In this document: one piece after another, positions 47,158 through 58,389 of the stretch
Position numbering within the stretch: the first letter of the stretch is position 1
Layout: the number at the start of each line of letters is the position of its first letter
NCBI GenBank assembly: GCA_013054445.1
Contig: JAAMPI010000021.1
Span: forward strand, 32,881-96,880
Direction: 5' to 3'
Origin: Cudoniella acicularis
Taxonomy: Eukaryota > Ascomycota > Leotiomycetes > Helotiales > Helotiaceae
DNA: 64,000 bases
Made by a program: the position numbers and the translations under genes
The notes under the pieces: generated by a model
Database searches by the model: none
What the model saw: the letters and a program-made list of their open reading frames with translations, nothing else
Told to the model about the DNA's origin: nothing

Positions 47158-48562
47158 ATCGTGTGAAAGAGGCAGAGGTTGTTAAAATTCGTATGACTAT
47201 GACCTGGATTCAAAGGAGACTGACCAGTATATCCTGCGTCGCTGCTTGGCACCCTAGCGGGGCTCAACAATAATCGGCCAGTTCATATCAGGGCAAGTCG
47301 AAAAAGGATCCAACTGCAATTACTGCATGCCTTAATTACCCGGAAATGGTTCAATCACCACCAACATGTTACTTCTGGTAGCTGCCTGCCAGGCATCTAG
47401 TATCTTCGGGAGGACGGCGTCGGATGGAACCTACACCTGGAAAATGCAAAGCAGGGATAAGTAGAAGTACTCAAGTAGATGTGCATCCATCCCACCTCGA
47501 GGCATACATGGGGCATAGATAATATATTGGGGAGGGCACGTCAAACATCACCCATGGATGCAGCTGGTATAGGGGGCCAGAGATTTAGAATACCGTTTAT
47601 TTGGCCGTTTTATTCTGGTGTGGCGGGGCAGTAGGGTAGCCTTACGATTCATCAAGTCAGATCAACATGTTCTTATCGTGCACTTCACTTATATCTTGTT
47701 ATTAAATTCGCCTCATTTGTTTCTAATTTAGACAGATAAAGTATGAGTGCCTTGGGAAGGAAAAAACTAGCAATTAATGTCTCACCTGACAGATTTATGA
47801 GCATTTGTAACAAAAATAACCCGTATCCATGTTATACCTAGCAGTTAAAACAACGGAAAGCAATAAAGGTAGATCATCAGAAGAAATACTTGAGGCCAGT
47901 TGTCCGGAGTTTTCGGAGATCTTACCTATCTTCATATTAAAAAACAATAAAAATGTTCTTCAAGTCTTAATCGGGCAGTAAAAGCTAAATATTGGGAATA
48001 TGAGCCCAGGTCGGTTATAAATGTTTATGCAAAGGGTAGATACTCTCTAACTCCTGAGTACATGCCAATCTTTCAGATCTGCAGCCCGTAATCCCATTCA
48101 ATCCTGCAAGGGTCAACATGAGGAACCTTGTGTCTTACCAGGCCCTATCCATTGATTTTCTATTCCTAGTAGGTATGCGAGTGTGAGGCGCACGGTACGA
48201 CGCAATTGACACAGATTTACACCGAAGGATTTGTGTCTACCTCGCCAATGCAAACCAATCTATCTCCAACACCCACTTTACTGCACATCAGGTTGGAAAT
48301 TGTTGGTTAAGAATTGATTGTTTCTCTTGTATACCTATCAAGGACGCAGCTCGGGGCTATGGTGAGGATCGGCTACATGGACTCTGACCCCGGATGAGTA
48401 ACATGCTTTGAGCCTTTGACATCCTCCAGTCTTGCATTCTTAATATCTCTCAATATCTTAAATCATGGATTGAGATAGAATTTCTCTTTTCACATCCAAG
48501 AACTTCAAGTTCAAGCATTTTAAACTTCTCTCAGTTCGATTTCAAGAAATCAGAAAGACGAA
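47158..48562. other. Divergent intergenic region, no gene seen
   Basis: About 1.4 kb between P450-2 (-) and the second rhodopsin-domain gene (+). Presumably carries both promoters. Confidence 0.45.
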
Positions 48563-49872
48563 ATGTCAGCTACGCTTTCCTCAGCAACGTTTGGGCCATC
48601 GAATCCAGAAAATGACCAAAAAATTGCAAATGCTGGACGTTTGAGCAAAAGGTCAATTGAGGTATAAAATTAGCCCAATAGTGATAGTTTTGGGCTGACC
48701 ATCGACAGATCTCTATTGGAATATTCTTCGGAATTGCAGCTCTATCAGTACTTCTGCGTACAGTCCGAAGACTTGCCACCTTAAAACGGCTCAAACTCGA
48801 CGACGCATTTCTATGGCTTGCTTTGGTTTGTCTGAGCGCAGCTACCGGGATATTCTATCATATTTTGCCCGTGGGGATGATTGTAGAGGCACTTACTCTC
48901 TTGGATCATGTTATTATTCCAATTCCCCAGATTCCTATCCTGCTCAACTCGATGGCTTATATAGATTCGTTTCTGTGCCTCATATGGACCTGTACCTTCT
49001 CCGTTAAATTCTCTTTCCTTGCCCTTTTTCGGCATTTGATTAGAGACATATCGCCGCGTATTACATTATACTTCTGGTCTGTGGTTGGATATACAGTGCT
49101 GCTTTGGATGTTTATGATAGCGGAGGCTTTTATCCTTTGCCCGTATCAGGGGATGCAGTCGGGTAAGCTTTCTTTCGTCAAATCCTCTCTACAATCTGCT
49201 GATAGAAACAACAGCGACATGTTTCCCGAGGGACAACTACACTAAGACTTTGGGCTTGACAATCTTGATCACAATTCTCGATATCCTGAGCGACATTCTG
49301 AGTAAGTTGTCATCTATCCGCCGATTAGAACTTCACCTAATACTGCTCGAATAGTTGCAAGCATTCCTATCCTTATCCTGAAAAAGTCGCAAATGAAACT
49401 CAGCCAAAAGATGTCTCTCGCCTTATTCTTGTGCCTCTCGATTGTCATGGCCCTGTTTGCTTTAGCTCGCTGTGCAGGCATCAAAGATGGATCAGACATA
49501 GATTACATGTGGGAAATGTACTGGCAATACATGGAAGGATGTATTGCCTGTATCATGGCGTCTATCACTCCTTTTCGAACACTCTTCACGAGCCTCCTCT
49601 CCCGTTCTTCCCGAGAGAAAGCTGGGCCCCCTTCTAACACCTTTATCGAACACATTTTGAAACGAAGAAAGAAGGCAAATAGTCAAGACTGGATCGAGAT
49701 GAATGACCAACAATCCCTTCCAAGGCCACCGGGGGCATTACTGTCGGGATTGAGGACTTTTGTGAGAAGGAACAACCGCACAGATGGAGAATCAACAGTC
49801 ATGATTACTACAACATTTTCGGTTGATGAGGAAAGCTGGAAAGGGGCCAGCCAGCATCATGAGTTACATTAG
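48563..49872 (+). CDS. Fungal rhodopsin-domain integral membrane protein (second copy type)
   Basis: Exons 48563..48661, 48709..49162, 49215..49301 and 49355..49872 give 385 aa. Introns are 47, 52 and 53 nt with CTGAC, CTGAT and CTAAT branches. Helices include ISIGIFFGIAALSVLL, DDAFLWLALVCLSAATGIFY, ITLYFWSVVGYTVLLWMF and LALFLCLSIVMALFALA. The conserved acidic pair after helix 1 is present (KLDDAF). A soluble C-terminal tail carries basic clusters (KRRKKAN, FVRRNNR). It belongs to the same rhodopsin-like family as the gene at 30295-31586 but is clearly a different paralogue. Its place between P450-2 and the PDR transporter suggests membership of the metabolite locus. The function is not predictable. 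Confidence 0.87.
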
Positions 49873-50791
49873 GCTTCTAGCACTGAGACTGACAGAGTTG
49901 GGGTTCTTCAAAAGGATCAAACCCGGTTTGATATTTACGGTATTCGAATTGACACTCCAGTATAACATGCATGAGTGATATGGGCAAATAGCAAAACAAT
50001 GAAAACAGGTTCCACAAAAGTAGTGCAAGTTACTTCTCACGCTGGCAATATTGCTGATAAGCATTAAACTGCACTATTTTATGCATTCTTTCCACATTGC
50101 TTCGAAAGAACAGCGTTTAGCCACTGGGTTGGAAATCAGTGATTGCGATATAGTGATACTCGAAAACAAATAAACATTTACGTCGTATATTCGACTATTT
50201 TTTTCCATCCCTGACCATCTGGAGGCCGAAGCCATACTCGCCTTACCAAGCAAGAGAGCAATTAAGACCAGTCGTAGATCTTGGAGATTACCGGGTAATC
50301 CTACTCGCCAACCTTTTGTCTTTTGTTCTCGTCTTCTCATGAATGACCCTGACTGGCTGCTGAATTAACCGGGCTGGAAATTCCAACCGGGTATTCGAAG
50401 AATGCGCGATTAATTTCATTTCAAAATCGAGGGCAAGACACATGGCCCACGGGAGTGCATACGCCTTGCTGGACTCTGGAGTCGCATTCACGCTTGCACA
50501 CTGTATGCACGTACTGTGACACGCAGCGGCAGGCGCAGGGGCCTAGAATCGAAGGCGGGAAAACTGCAATGGAGTGGTTTGTTAATTTGGCGAAATTGGC
50601 CACTATTTTGTAAACTCATTACTGTATTATTGCGTTCTGCTATATCCATAGTCCACCAAATATTTACGCTAAGCTTTTTTCTGTCAAAAACAACTATTCC
50701 ATCAAACTGTCTTTCAGTCTGCACTTTCCTCCACCAGAGACTTTGTGTCCTAGTGGCGATTCTCTCTATTTTTGGACCGTTAAATACTACA
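49873..50791. other. Intergenic region upstream of the PDR transporter
   Basis: About 0.9 kb. The open frame that extends upstream of the transporter ATG into this region is not needed by the family. No repeat recognised. Confidence 0.45.
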
Positions 50792-53700
50792 ATGGATTCC
50801 ATTCCCAACGAGCGTCCTCCGAACTGTGATGAAGATGTTATTGAATCCTTGATCGACCTAGAAACAGGATTTCCAAGTGTTTCCACATCTTTTCATCACG
50901 AAATATTCGCACAAGCCATTGATGAGAAATATGGAGGAAGTTTACGAAGGTGTGCCAGCTTGGCTTGTCAAAATGTTAATGTATACGGATACGGTTCATC
51001 AACGGACTACCAGAAAACATTTGCGAATTATCCTATCGCAAAACTTGGTGATGTTGCGAATTTTGTCACTGGTAAACCGGGATCCAAAACGGAGATTATT
51101 CATAACTTTGACGGACTAGTCGAGGCTGGTCAAATGCTTCTCGTGTTGGGTCGACCTGGCAGTGGCTGCAGCACGCTTCTTAAGACACTGGCGGGCCAAA
51201 CAGACGGTTTTGAAGTCAGCCAGAAGTCTGTGATCAATTACCAAGGTGGGAAATAACCTCTCTCTACTTGCTTGCATGCTAACCGGACATAGGCATACCC
51301 ATGAAAACTATGCATTCAGAGTTTCGAGGGGAATGCACCTATCATGCCGAGTCCGACGTCCACTTTCCTCACCTCACCGTTGGTCAAACGCTGGAGCTAC
51401 CAGCCCAAGCCCGCGCTCCAAGATTGGTGTTGAACAGCAATGAAATCAAACGCGCTGCCTACGCCAGGGAAAGCAAAGATGCGACATTGCTGGCGCTGAA
51501 TCTAAGCAGCGCAGTTGATACCAAGATTGGAAACGAATTCGTCCAAGGGGTTAGCGGCGGTCAAAGGAAACGAGCTAGTATTGCCGAAATAATGGTCGGC
51601 GATAGTCCTTTCCAATGTTGGGACAACAGCACGAGAGGTTTGGATAGTGCCAACGCATTCGAATTCCTCAAGGCGTTGAGAGAGTCGACTAGAAAGAAGG
51701 GCTCAATTGCTATTGTAACACTATATCAGGCCTCACAAGACATGTACGATGTAAGTTTCTGCAGTCAAAAAAGCACGTCACAATATAGCTAATCAACGTG
51801 TAGACTTTTGATAAAATTACACTGCTATATGAAGGACATCAGGTGTTTTTCGGAAATCCCTGGGATGCAAAGGACTACTTTGTCAAGCTTGGTTTTATCT
51901 GCGCTGAGCGTACTACGACTGGAAACTTTCTGACCTCTATTACCAACCCCGTTGCTCGAATCACCGCCGAAGAAACGAGTGCAAGGTTCCTTCGTAGTTC
52001 CCGTGACTTCGCTGACACATGGGACCGAAGCAAGCAGAAACAACACCTTTTAAAAGAAATCAAAGTCTATCATGAAAAGTTCCCAGTAAGCTCTACTGAA
52101 CTAGCTCAATTCCGTACAATCAGACGAGCTCAGAAACAACTGTTAATGTGAGTAACTGGTAAATTCCGTTTCTCCTCGACCTTATGAGCCGTATCATAAA
52201 CTCATGCCTCGCAGACGGCGAGGAAGCCCATACACAGTCGACATTTTCAAGCAGATTCGAATATGCGTTGTCAGAGGCATACAGGTCATCCGGAATGACT
52301 TCGCGCCACCTATATCAAACATCATAGGCAATGTTATAATGTCTGTAATTCTTGGCAGCATGTTTTTCAACATGTCTGAAACTACTGACAGCTTTTTCGG
52401 CCGTTCTGTTCTACTCTTCTTCACGATATTGTTAAACACATTTCTCGGCGCATTTGAGGTCAGTATTAAAACTATTTTATTATTAATATCATATACTTAC
52501 CGATACATATAGGGTGTTGCTCTATGGGAAAAACGCGCAGTGGTTGAAAAGCATTTCCGTCTTGCCCTCTATCATCCAGCAGCTGAGGCAATCTCTTCTC
52601 TCCTTTGCGACCTCCCAAACAAATTTCTACTGACGCTTGGCTTTAATTTACCCTTTTATTTCATGGCAAATTTGCGCAGAACACCAACTGCATTCTTTAC
52701 CTTCTATCTTTTTGCGTTCGTGGGGCTTGTGACGGGATCGATGATATTTCGTACTATTGGAGCAATGTCTCGAACATTGACATCTTCGATCGCGCCCGGT
52801 GCGATCTTCATTCTTATGCTGGTGATATATTCCGGATTTGTAATTCCAGTTACTGACATGCATCCATGGCTTCGCTGGTTTGCTTATATAGATCCTGTCT
52901 CATATGCATTTGAGAGCTTAATGATCAACGAGGCATGTTCTGAAACGCAGTTGACGTTTTGTTACTCTGGTATGCTAATTGCAATTCAAAGTTTAACGGC
53001 CGTATCTTTCACTGTACTAAATTCATTCCATCCGGCCTCAGCTACAATAATGCAACCCCTTCGCAGCAAGCTTGTGCGGTTTTAGGAGCGGAGCCTGGAT
53101 CATCGATTGTTCATGGAAGACAGTACCTCAGTATAGTTTATGAAATAGATCCTCGACATCTTTGGCTGTAAGCTCTTTGTGTGAACAGTTGCAAGGATTC
53201 AGCTAATGTTTTAAGCAACCTTGGAATCATAATTTCGATGGCTGTCTTTTTATTCTGCCTCTATCTTATAGCTGCTGAGTACATTCCATTACAAGGCTCC
53301 AAAGGAGAGGTATTACTTTTCCCTCGAGGCCATATAGCTATAGGTGCGGACCCCACAGACGAAGAATCAGAAATTATTCACGAGCGCTACCCAGGGGTTC
53401 AGGAAAGAAAGAATATGGAAGAATTCGAAGCCATTATGGAATATCCACCGCCTTCACCGGATGCCAATGTGTCTTTTCTCTGGAAGGATATCACCTACGA
53501 CATTTCAACAAGTCAAGGGCCCAAGAGGATTTTGAATGGTATTCAGGGTTGGATTCAACCAGGGAGCTTAACAGTGGTCATGGTTGGTCAAGCGTTTTAA
53601 TGTGAGGAATTGAAGCTAATCATCAATGGAAGGGATGCTCCGGTGCAGGAAAGACGACGCTGTTGAACGTGCTTGCTAAGCGTGCCCCACAAGGCGTAAT

Positions 53701-55586
53701 AGGAGGAGAAGCAGTCATCGGAGCGCAACACAAAGGAGAGCACAGCTTCGCGCGAAAGGTAGGATATGCACAGCAGAATGACATCCATCTCTCCACATCC
53801 ACCGTTCGAGAAGCCCTCGAACTAAGTGCTCAACTTCGCCAATCACGAAGATTCTCAACTATTGAAAGAAAAGCCTATGTCGACGAGATAGTTCGCATAC
53901 TCGACATGGCGGCTTTCGTGGACGCTATTATCGGTATCCCAGGTGAAGGGCTCAACGTCGAACAGAGGAAGAAAGTTACGATCGGTGTTGAATTAGCTGC
54001 GCGACCTGATTTACTGACCTTTCTCGACGAGCCGACTTCAGGCCTCGATAGCAACACTGCTTGGGCGATATGTACACTACTGCGGAGACTAGCAAATGGA
54101 GGTCAGGCAATTCTATGTACGATCCATCAGCCTTCTGGAGATCTGTTCCAGATGTTCGACCGTCTGCTCCTTCTTGCCGAAGATGGTAGACAAATTTATT
54201 TTGGAGATATTGGTTACCAGAGTAGCACTCTGATTGAGTACTTTGAGCGTCATGGAGCTAGGAAGTGTCGAGATCACGAAAATCCCGCAGAGTGGTTACT
54301 CGAGATAACAAGTGCTGAGGGCCACGCAGCGGTTCTCGACTGGTCCAATATCTGGCAACGTTCCCGAGAAAAACAGAAGAATGATCAACAGCTCGAAAAT
54401 TTCAAAGACTCACTCGAGAACCCTTCTGTGCCCATGGAGCACAATACGGATGGAGAAACAGAATTCGCAACTGACTTCCTCACTCAGTTGAAGTTACTCA
54501 CCAAGAGAAACATAGTGCATGATTGGAGGATGCCGTCGTACCTGTACTCAAAATTTTTCTTAGCTTTAGGAGGAGTATGCTATTTTCCTACCTCTGCTTG
54601 GAGACAACGCTGATAAGTTATCATAGGCTTTTCTGAATGGCGTCTCATTCTGGCACTCTCAAAATAACATCCAAGGAGTGCAGAATCAGATTTTTTCTGC
54701 CTTCCTCATAATGACACTCTATGGTAGCATCGTACAGCTAATTATACCCCAATACTTCGAAAACAGAGAGCTCTACGAGATTCGAGAAAGGCCATCGAAA
54801 CTCTATTCTTGGCCCGCATTTATCCTCTCTAACTTCATTGCTGAGATCCCATGGCAAACTATTATGGCCGTCCTCATTTTCATTGCGTGGTATTTTCCAA
54901 TTGGATTCAGTCTACACATGACACAGGAGGATGTCAACAGTCGATCGGCATTGGTGTTCTTGTTCATATGGTCGTTTATGATGTGGTCTTTGACGTTTTC
55001 GCAGATGGTTGTGACTGCTCTTCCCAGCGCTGCCCTGGGAGTGAATATCGCTTCACTGCTGCATTCTCTCAGCTTAATCTTTTGCGGGTAGGTATATTCC
55101 CCAAAGCTGTGTGCCAGAGGATACTATTAGGATTGAGAGAGACTAACTTATTGACCCGCTAGTGTCCTGGTACCGCCCTCAGCGCTTCCGCATTTCTGGA
55201 TCTGGATGGTTCGGGTCACGCCACTAACGTACTTTGTGGGCGGGATAATCTCCACAGGGATAGGGAACAGCGAAATTTCGTGTTCTTCGAAAGAACTTGT
55301 TTCATTCAGGCCACCGACTGGCTTGACCTGCCAAGAATATCTGGCTGAGTACATGTCCTATGCTGGAGGAAATTTGCTTGACCCAACCGCACAAGATACT
55401 TGCCAACTGTGCCCCGCTTCTAGTACTGACGCTTTGCTGTCAGCCCTTGGCATATTCTACAGTGAACGATGGAGAAACTTTGGAATTTCATTAGTGTTTA
55501 GCGTTTTCAATGTTCTGGGCACACTTCTTCTTTACTGGTTGTTCCGCCTTCCAAAGCGAACCGGAAGATCAAATTCCTCTAAATGA
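50792..55586 (+). CDS. PDR-type (ABCG) multidrug ABC transporter, ten exons
   Basis: Ten exons (50792..51245, 51293..51750, 51804..52147, 52215..52458, 52513..52932, 52992..53167, 53216..53582, 53633..54574, 54627..55087, 55163..55586) sum to 1430 codons, 1429 aa. The order is NBD1-TMD1-NBD2-TMD2 as in PDR/CDR exporters. NBD1 has GRPGSGCSTLLKT, VSGGQRKR and DNSTRGLDSA; NBD2 has GCSGAGKTTLLN, LNVEQRKKVTIG and FLDEPTSGLDS. Intron 5 (52933..52991) appears to be GC-AG: it joins SLMINE to FNGR exactly as the family requires. The alternative of no splice ends in a stop after 51 unrelated residues. It exports hydrophobic compounds across the plasma membrane and is probably the surviving exporter of the locus. 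Confidence 0.95.
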
Positions 55587-55996
55587 ATGATGGTTCATTC
55601 CGAAGGAAATAAGGACAGGCAAGACTTAGGTGTGTGGTGTGGTTCCTGGGTCACCCCTGATTCTCGCTTAACCCTTCTCCTTTTTAGCTCGTGCCGGAAG
55701 TTGAAAAGTAGCGGAAGCCGGCAGGGAAGGCCAGAACGGACGCGTGGCTAGTAGCAATGTACGTATGGTTAGTGGCTTAATTGCGGCTCTGTGTGGATCA
55801 AAGTCTCAAACTCTCTGATTTCAAAACCATGTTACATTGTTGTATTATCAATGTTGTACCTTTAGTCTCCTTGTAGCAATCTTATATACTGCGTCCTGAC
55901 ATGACACCCAGCAAATACCGCGCCAAGTATTCCTCATTCAAGTTGTACTCATGCAATTTTCAAACTTTAAACCCGTAGAATGGTCTTTTCCTTATT

Positions 55997-56925
55997 TCAA
56001 AACCCATGAACTTTATCAACCTTATTTACCAGCACCTTCCCCTCACTTAGTCGTTGCAAATTCAGCGCAAGAACTTCAAAAAAATCTTTACAAATGATGC
56101 TTCGACTGCTAGCTAACATGAGGAGTGATAAACACATTCGGCGCCTTCCATAACGGATGATCTTTCGGCAAAGGCTCCGGATCTGTCACGTCTAATACCG
56201 CACCTCTAATCAAACCATTTTCTAAAGCATCGATTAGATCGGGTGTTTTGACAATAGGTCCCCTCCCAATATTTAACAGGAACATTCTCTTCTTGGACGT
56301 GATCTAAAATTACTCTTTCCTAATCACATGTGTCGTTAGGGGTGTTAATGGCAAGTAAATAACCAAGAGATCCAGATCTTGCGACAAAAAATTGTTAAGA
56401 TCTTCTTTGCTTGTGCCGTGAAACCATTTGGACGGGAGAAGGCCTTTAGGGTCACCGGTGCCAGTGACGCAGTAGCTGTCGTCAAAGCGTGCCTCTGGGG
56501 TGAAGCGCTCACGCATAGTATATGCAATTACATCCATGCCAAAAGCCTTCGCGACACGCGCAAATTGTCTTCCAATTGCGCTATACCCTAGAATTCCTCT
56601 TCCCAGACAGAATCAGCGTAGTTGCGGGGGGGGTTAAGAATTTTGACATACACTCGTAATCCGACAGCGTCCTCTACATCGACGGGCTTAGAGCTATCCC
56701 ATTTGCTAATTTTCATTACCTCCATATAACTTGGAAAGTTATGCTGAAAATTGAAGAGTGTCGTGAAAACCTATTCTGTGATTTGAGGGCTAAATAACAG
56801 TTTTTTAGAAACCGATTTAAAACTAAGCGATTCCCAAACTCCTGGGCTCTTATGAGGCACTTTTGTAATAGTAATTCGCGCCGGATGAGACAAGTTGAAC
56901 GAGTTGAATACTGTTGGAAGGGTAT
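55997..56925 (-). pseudogene. D-2-hydroxyacid dehydrogenase pseudogene
   Basis: On the minus strand: SIQLVQLVSSGANY, then QITE-TAG-VF where the family has Trp, NFPSYMEVMK, the cofactor loop GILGYSAIGRQFARVAKAFGM (second Gly of GxGxxG changed to Ser), [43 protein letters not shown] and FITPHVS followed by TAG at 56111-56109, again where Trp is expected (HVSWQ). After a frame change the usual C-terminus can be read (FFEVLALNLQRLSEG, ending KVHGF and TGA at 55999-55997). The N-terminal third is missing where LTR sequence begins. The stops and the Gly-to-Ser change are G-to-A on the coding strand, consistent with RIP. Confidence 0.85.
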
Positions 56926-57007
56926 AGCCGTAGTATGCGGTATATAGTATATAGAAGATATATCTATATAGTCGTCGGTAGGCGGCTAAGGTGGACGAAG
57001 AGTCGAC

Positions 57008-57260
57008 TGTTAGGTCGAGAGAGATTCAAGTATGTAGAATAATAATATGATTTTGACTTAAAGACTTATCTATCTANAAAGGAATGAGCGGACTATATAT
57101 ACTACAAGTGTAGTTACTAGAAGCTTCTATAACTTAGAAATCAACGCTTATAAATCAACGCTTATAAATCAAAGCTTATAAATCAAAGAACAACCTAGAA
57201 GATTCTAGTAAGGTCTAAACCTTAAGCTTAGAATAGTGCTTATTACCTAATAATGCAACA
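57008..57260 (+). mobile_element. LTR fragment, copy 2, beside the Bcs1-like relic
   Basis: 253 bp, starting TGTTAGG and ending TGCAACA, matching copy 1 at 38046-38268 in the same orientation. The 30-bp length difference is explained by two more units of an internal repeat (about 14 bp, GCTTATAAATCAA). One unresolved base (57077) lies inside. As in copy 1 it is preceded by GAAGAGTCGAC. Confidence 0.8.
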
Positions 57261-57690
57261 GTATAGCAAGTAACCCCGTCGGTAGGGAATATCACGATCG
57301 GAATACCATTACTAGGATGTTAGGTCGAGAAAGTCCCCGATATCTTCTAGTAGCTCCTTTTTCTTATCCTCATCAAGAATAACTGTTGAGGTGCGTCTTA
57401 TTTTAGACACTGTAGACCTTATCCACTTACTATCTTGGTGCTCATAGAGACAGGTTTTACCCTGAACATGCTTTGCATACTCGGTGCGGCACTTAGAGAG
57501 CAGTTCCTTAAGAATTTATAGAGATCTGCCAAAGCAGGAAATAGAGACCTCTTCTCAGCTGGTGAAATCTCCAGCTTGATATTAACGCTGGAACACAAGC
57601 AGGCGGCCCTTATACCGCATGAAAAAGCGTCTATTCTAGGGCGTATAATATAGAGTCTTTTTGTTCGTATCTCCGGAATGAGAATAACGC
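57261..57690 (-). pseudogene. Bcs1-like AAA-ATPase relic, cut at the LTR
   Basis: Minus-strand fragments in order: FFMRYKGRLLVFQR, SISCFGRSL, ILKELLSKCRTEYAKHVQG, TCLYEHQDSKWI, RRTSTVILDEDKKKELLED, IGDFLDL, then two stops and WYSDRDIPYRRGYLLY. This is the region just before the Walker A motif (GPPGTGKSS) of fungal Bcs1-like AAA proteins. The coding sequence ends exactly at the LTR boundary, so Walker A and the rest of the AAA core are lost. TAG/TAA codons sit at family Gln/Trp/Arg sites. Confidence 0.8.
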
Positions 57691-58389
57691 CGAATGGCGT
57701 ATTCGTGCCGGACGTGTCGCAGACTACGACATAACATTAGCATCTTTCAATGACTCCAAAGCATTTTAGACGTACTCCCAAGAATTTTGTAAGCCCAAGC
57801 CTCACTCGCGGATGGCTTAAAGTTCAATTGGTACTGAGGTTCTGGGAGACACTCGCGACAGAGCGCGTAATAAAGGCCAGCTTTCAAATGTAACTTGTTA
57901 CGCTCATCTGGCATATTAATGATGTGCAAACTCTTACTAAAGTGTAGTTCGAGACAGAGATAGAGAAGGCTAGTATATTAATAAATATTAATATATTTTA
58001 TATTAAAATATAATTTAATTTGAAAAAGAAATGAAAAAAAATAAAACCGTAATTAAATATTTTAAGATAGAAAATTCTAATACAGTATTATGATTCTTAA
58101 ATTTAATAATATTATTATACAATAAATACACATTTTAATATGCTCGGGACATGAGGGGTAACTAGTGTGGCTGTGCTATTGATTACATAACACAATAGGA
58201 TCAAAACAAACCCTGTCAAACTTTTGGTCAGGTCGCGTCTCCCCCAGCTTTCCTTCGCCAGGATAATTGTTCCCCACGAACACGACAGCAGAAAAACCAT
58301 TCACACTCCTCTATTTCTCAGACCGAGTCTGTATTTTCACCAACCTCAAACCCACTATCAAAGGATTCGAATCCAAAACCCTCGACACA
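57691..58389. other. Debris and AT-rich spacer
   Basis: A 60-codon minus-strand frame (57747-57929, with CRECLPEPQYQLNF) looks protein-like but is unrecognised and may belong to further debris. 57960-58110 is very AT-rich. The last part holds the RCC1 promoter. Confidence 0.35.

Noticed and set aside
52513..53085. Continuous frame through the PDR transporter exon 5 ending ...LRSKLVRF
   Set aside because: The last 51 residues do not match the family; the GC-AG splice at 52933 restores the expected FNGR continuation.
58360..58385. GGATTCGAATCC-like tRNA B-box sequence upstream of RCC1
   Set aside because: No A box, acceptor stem or cloverleaf can be folded around it.
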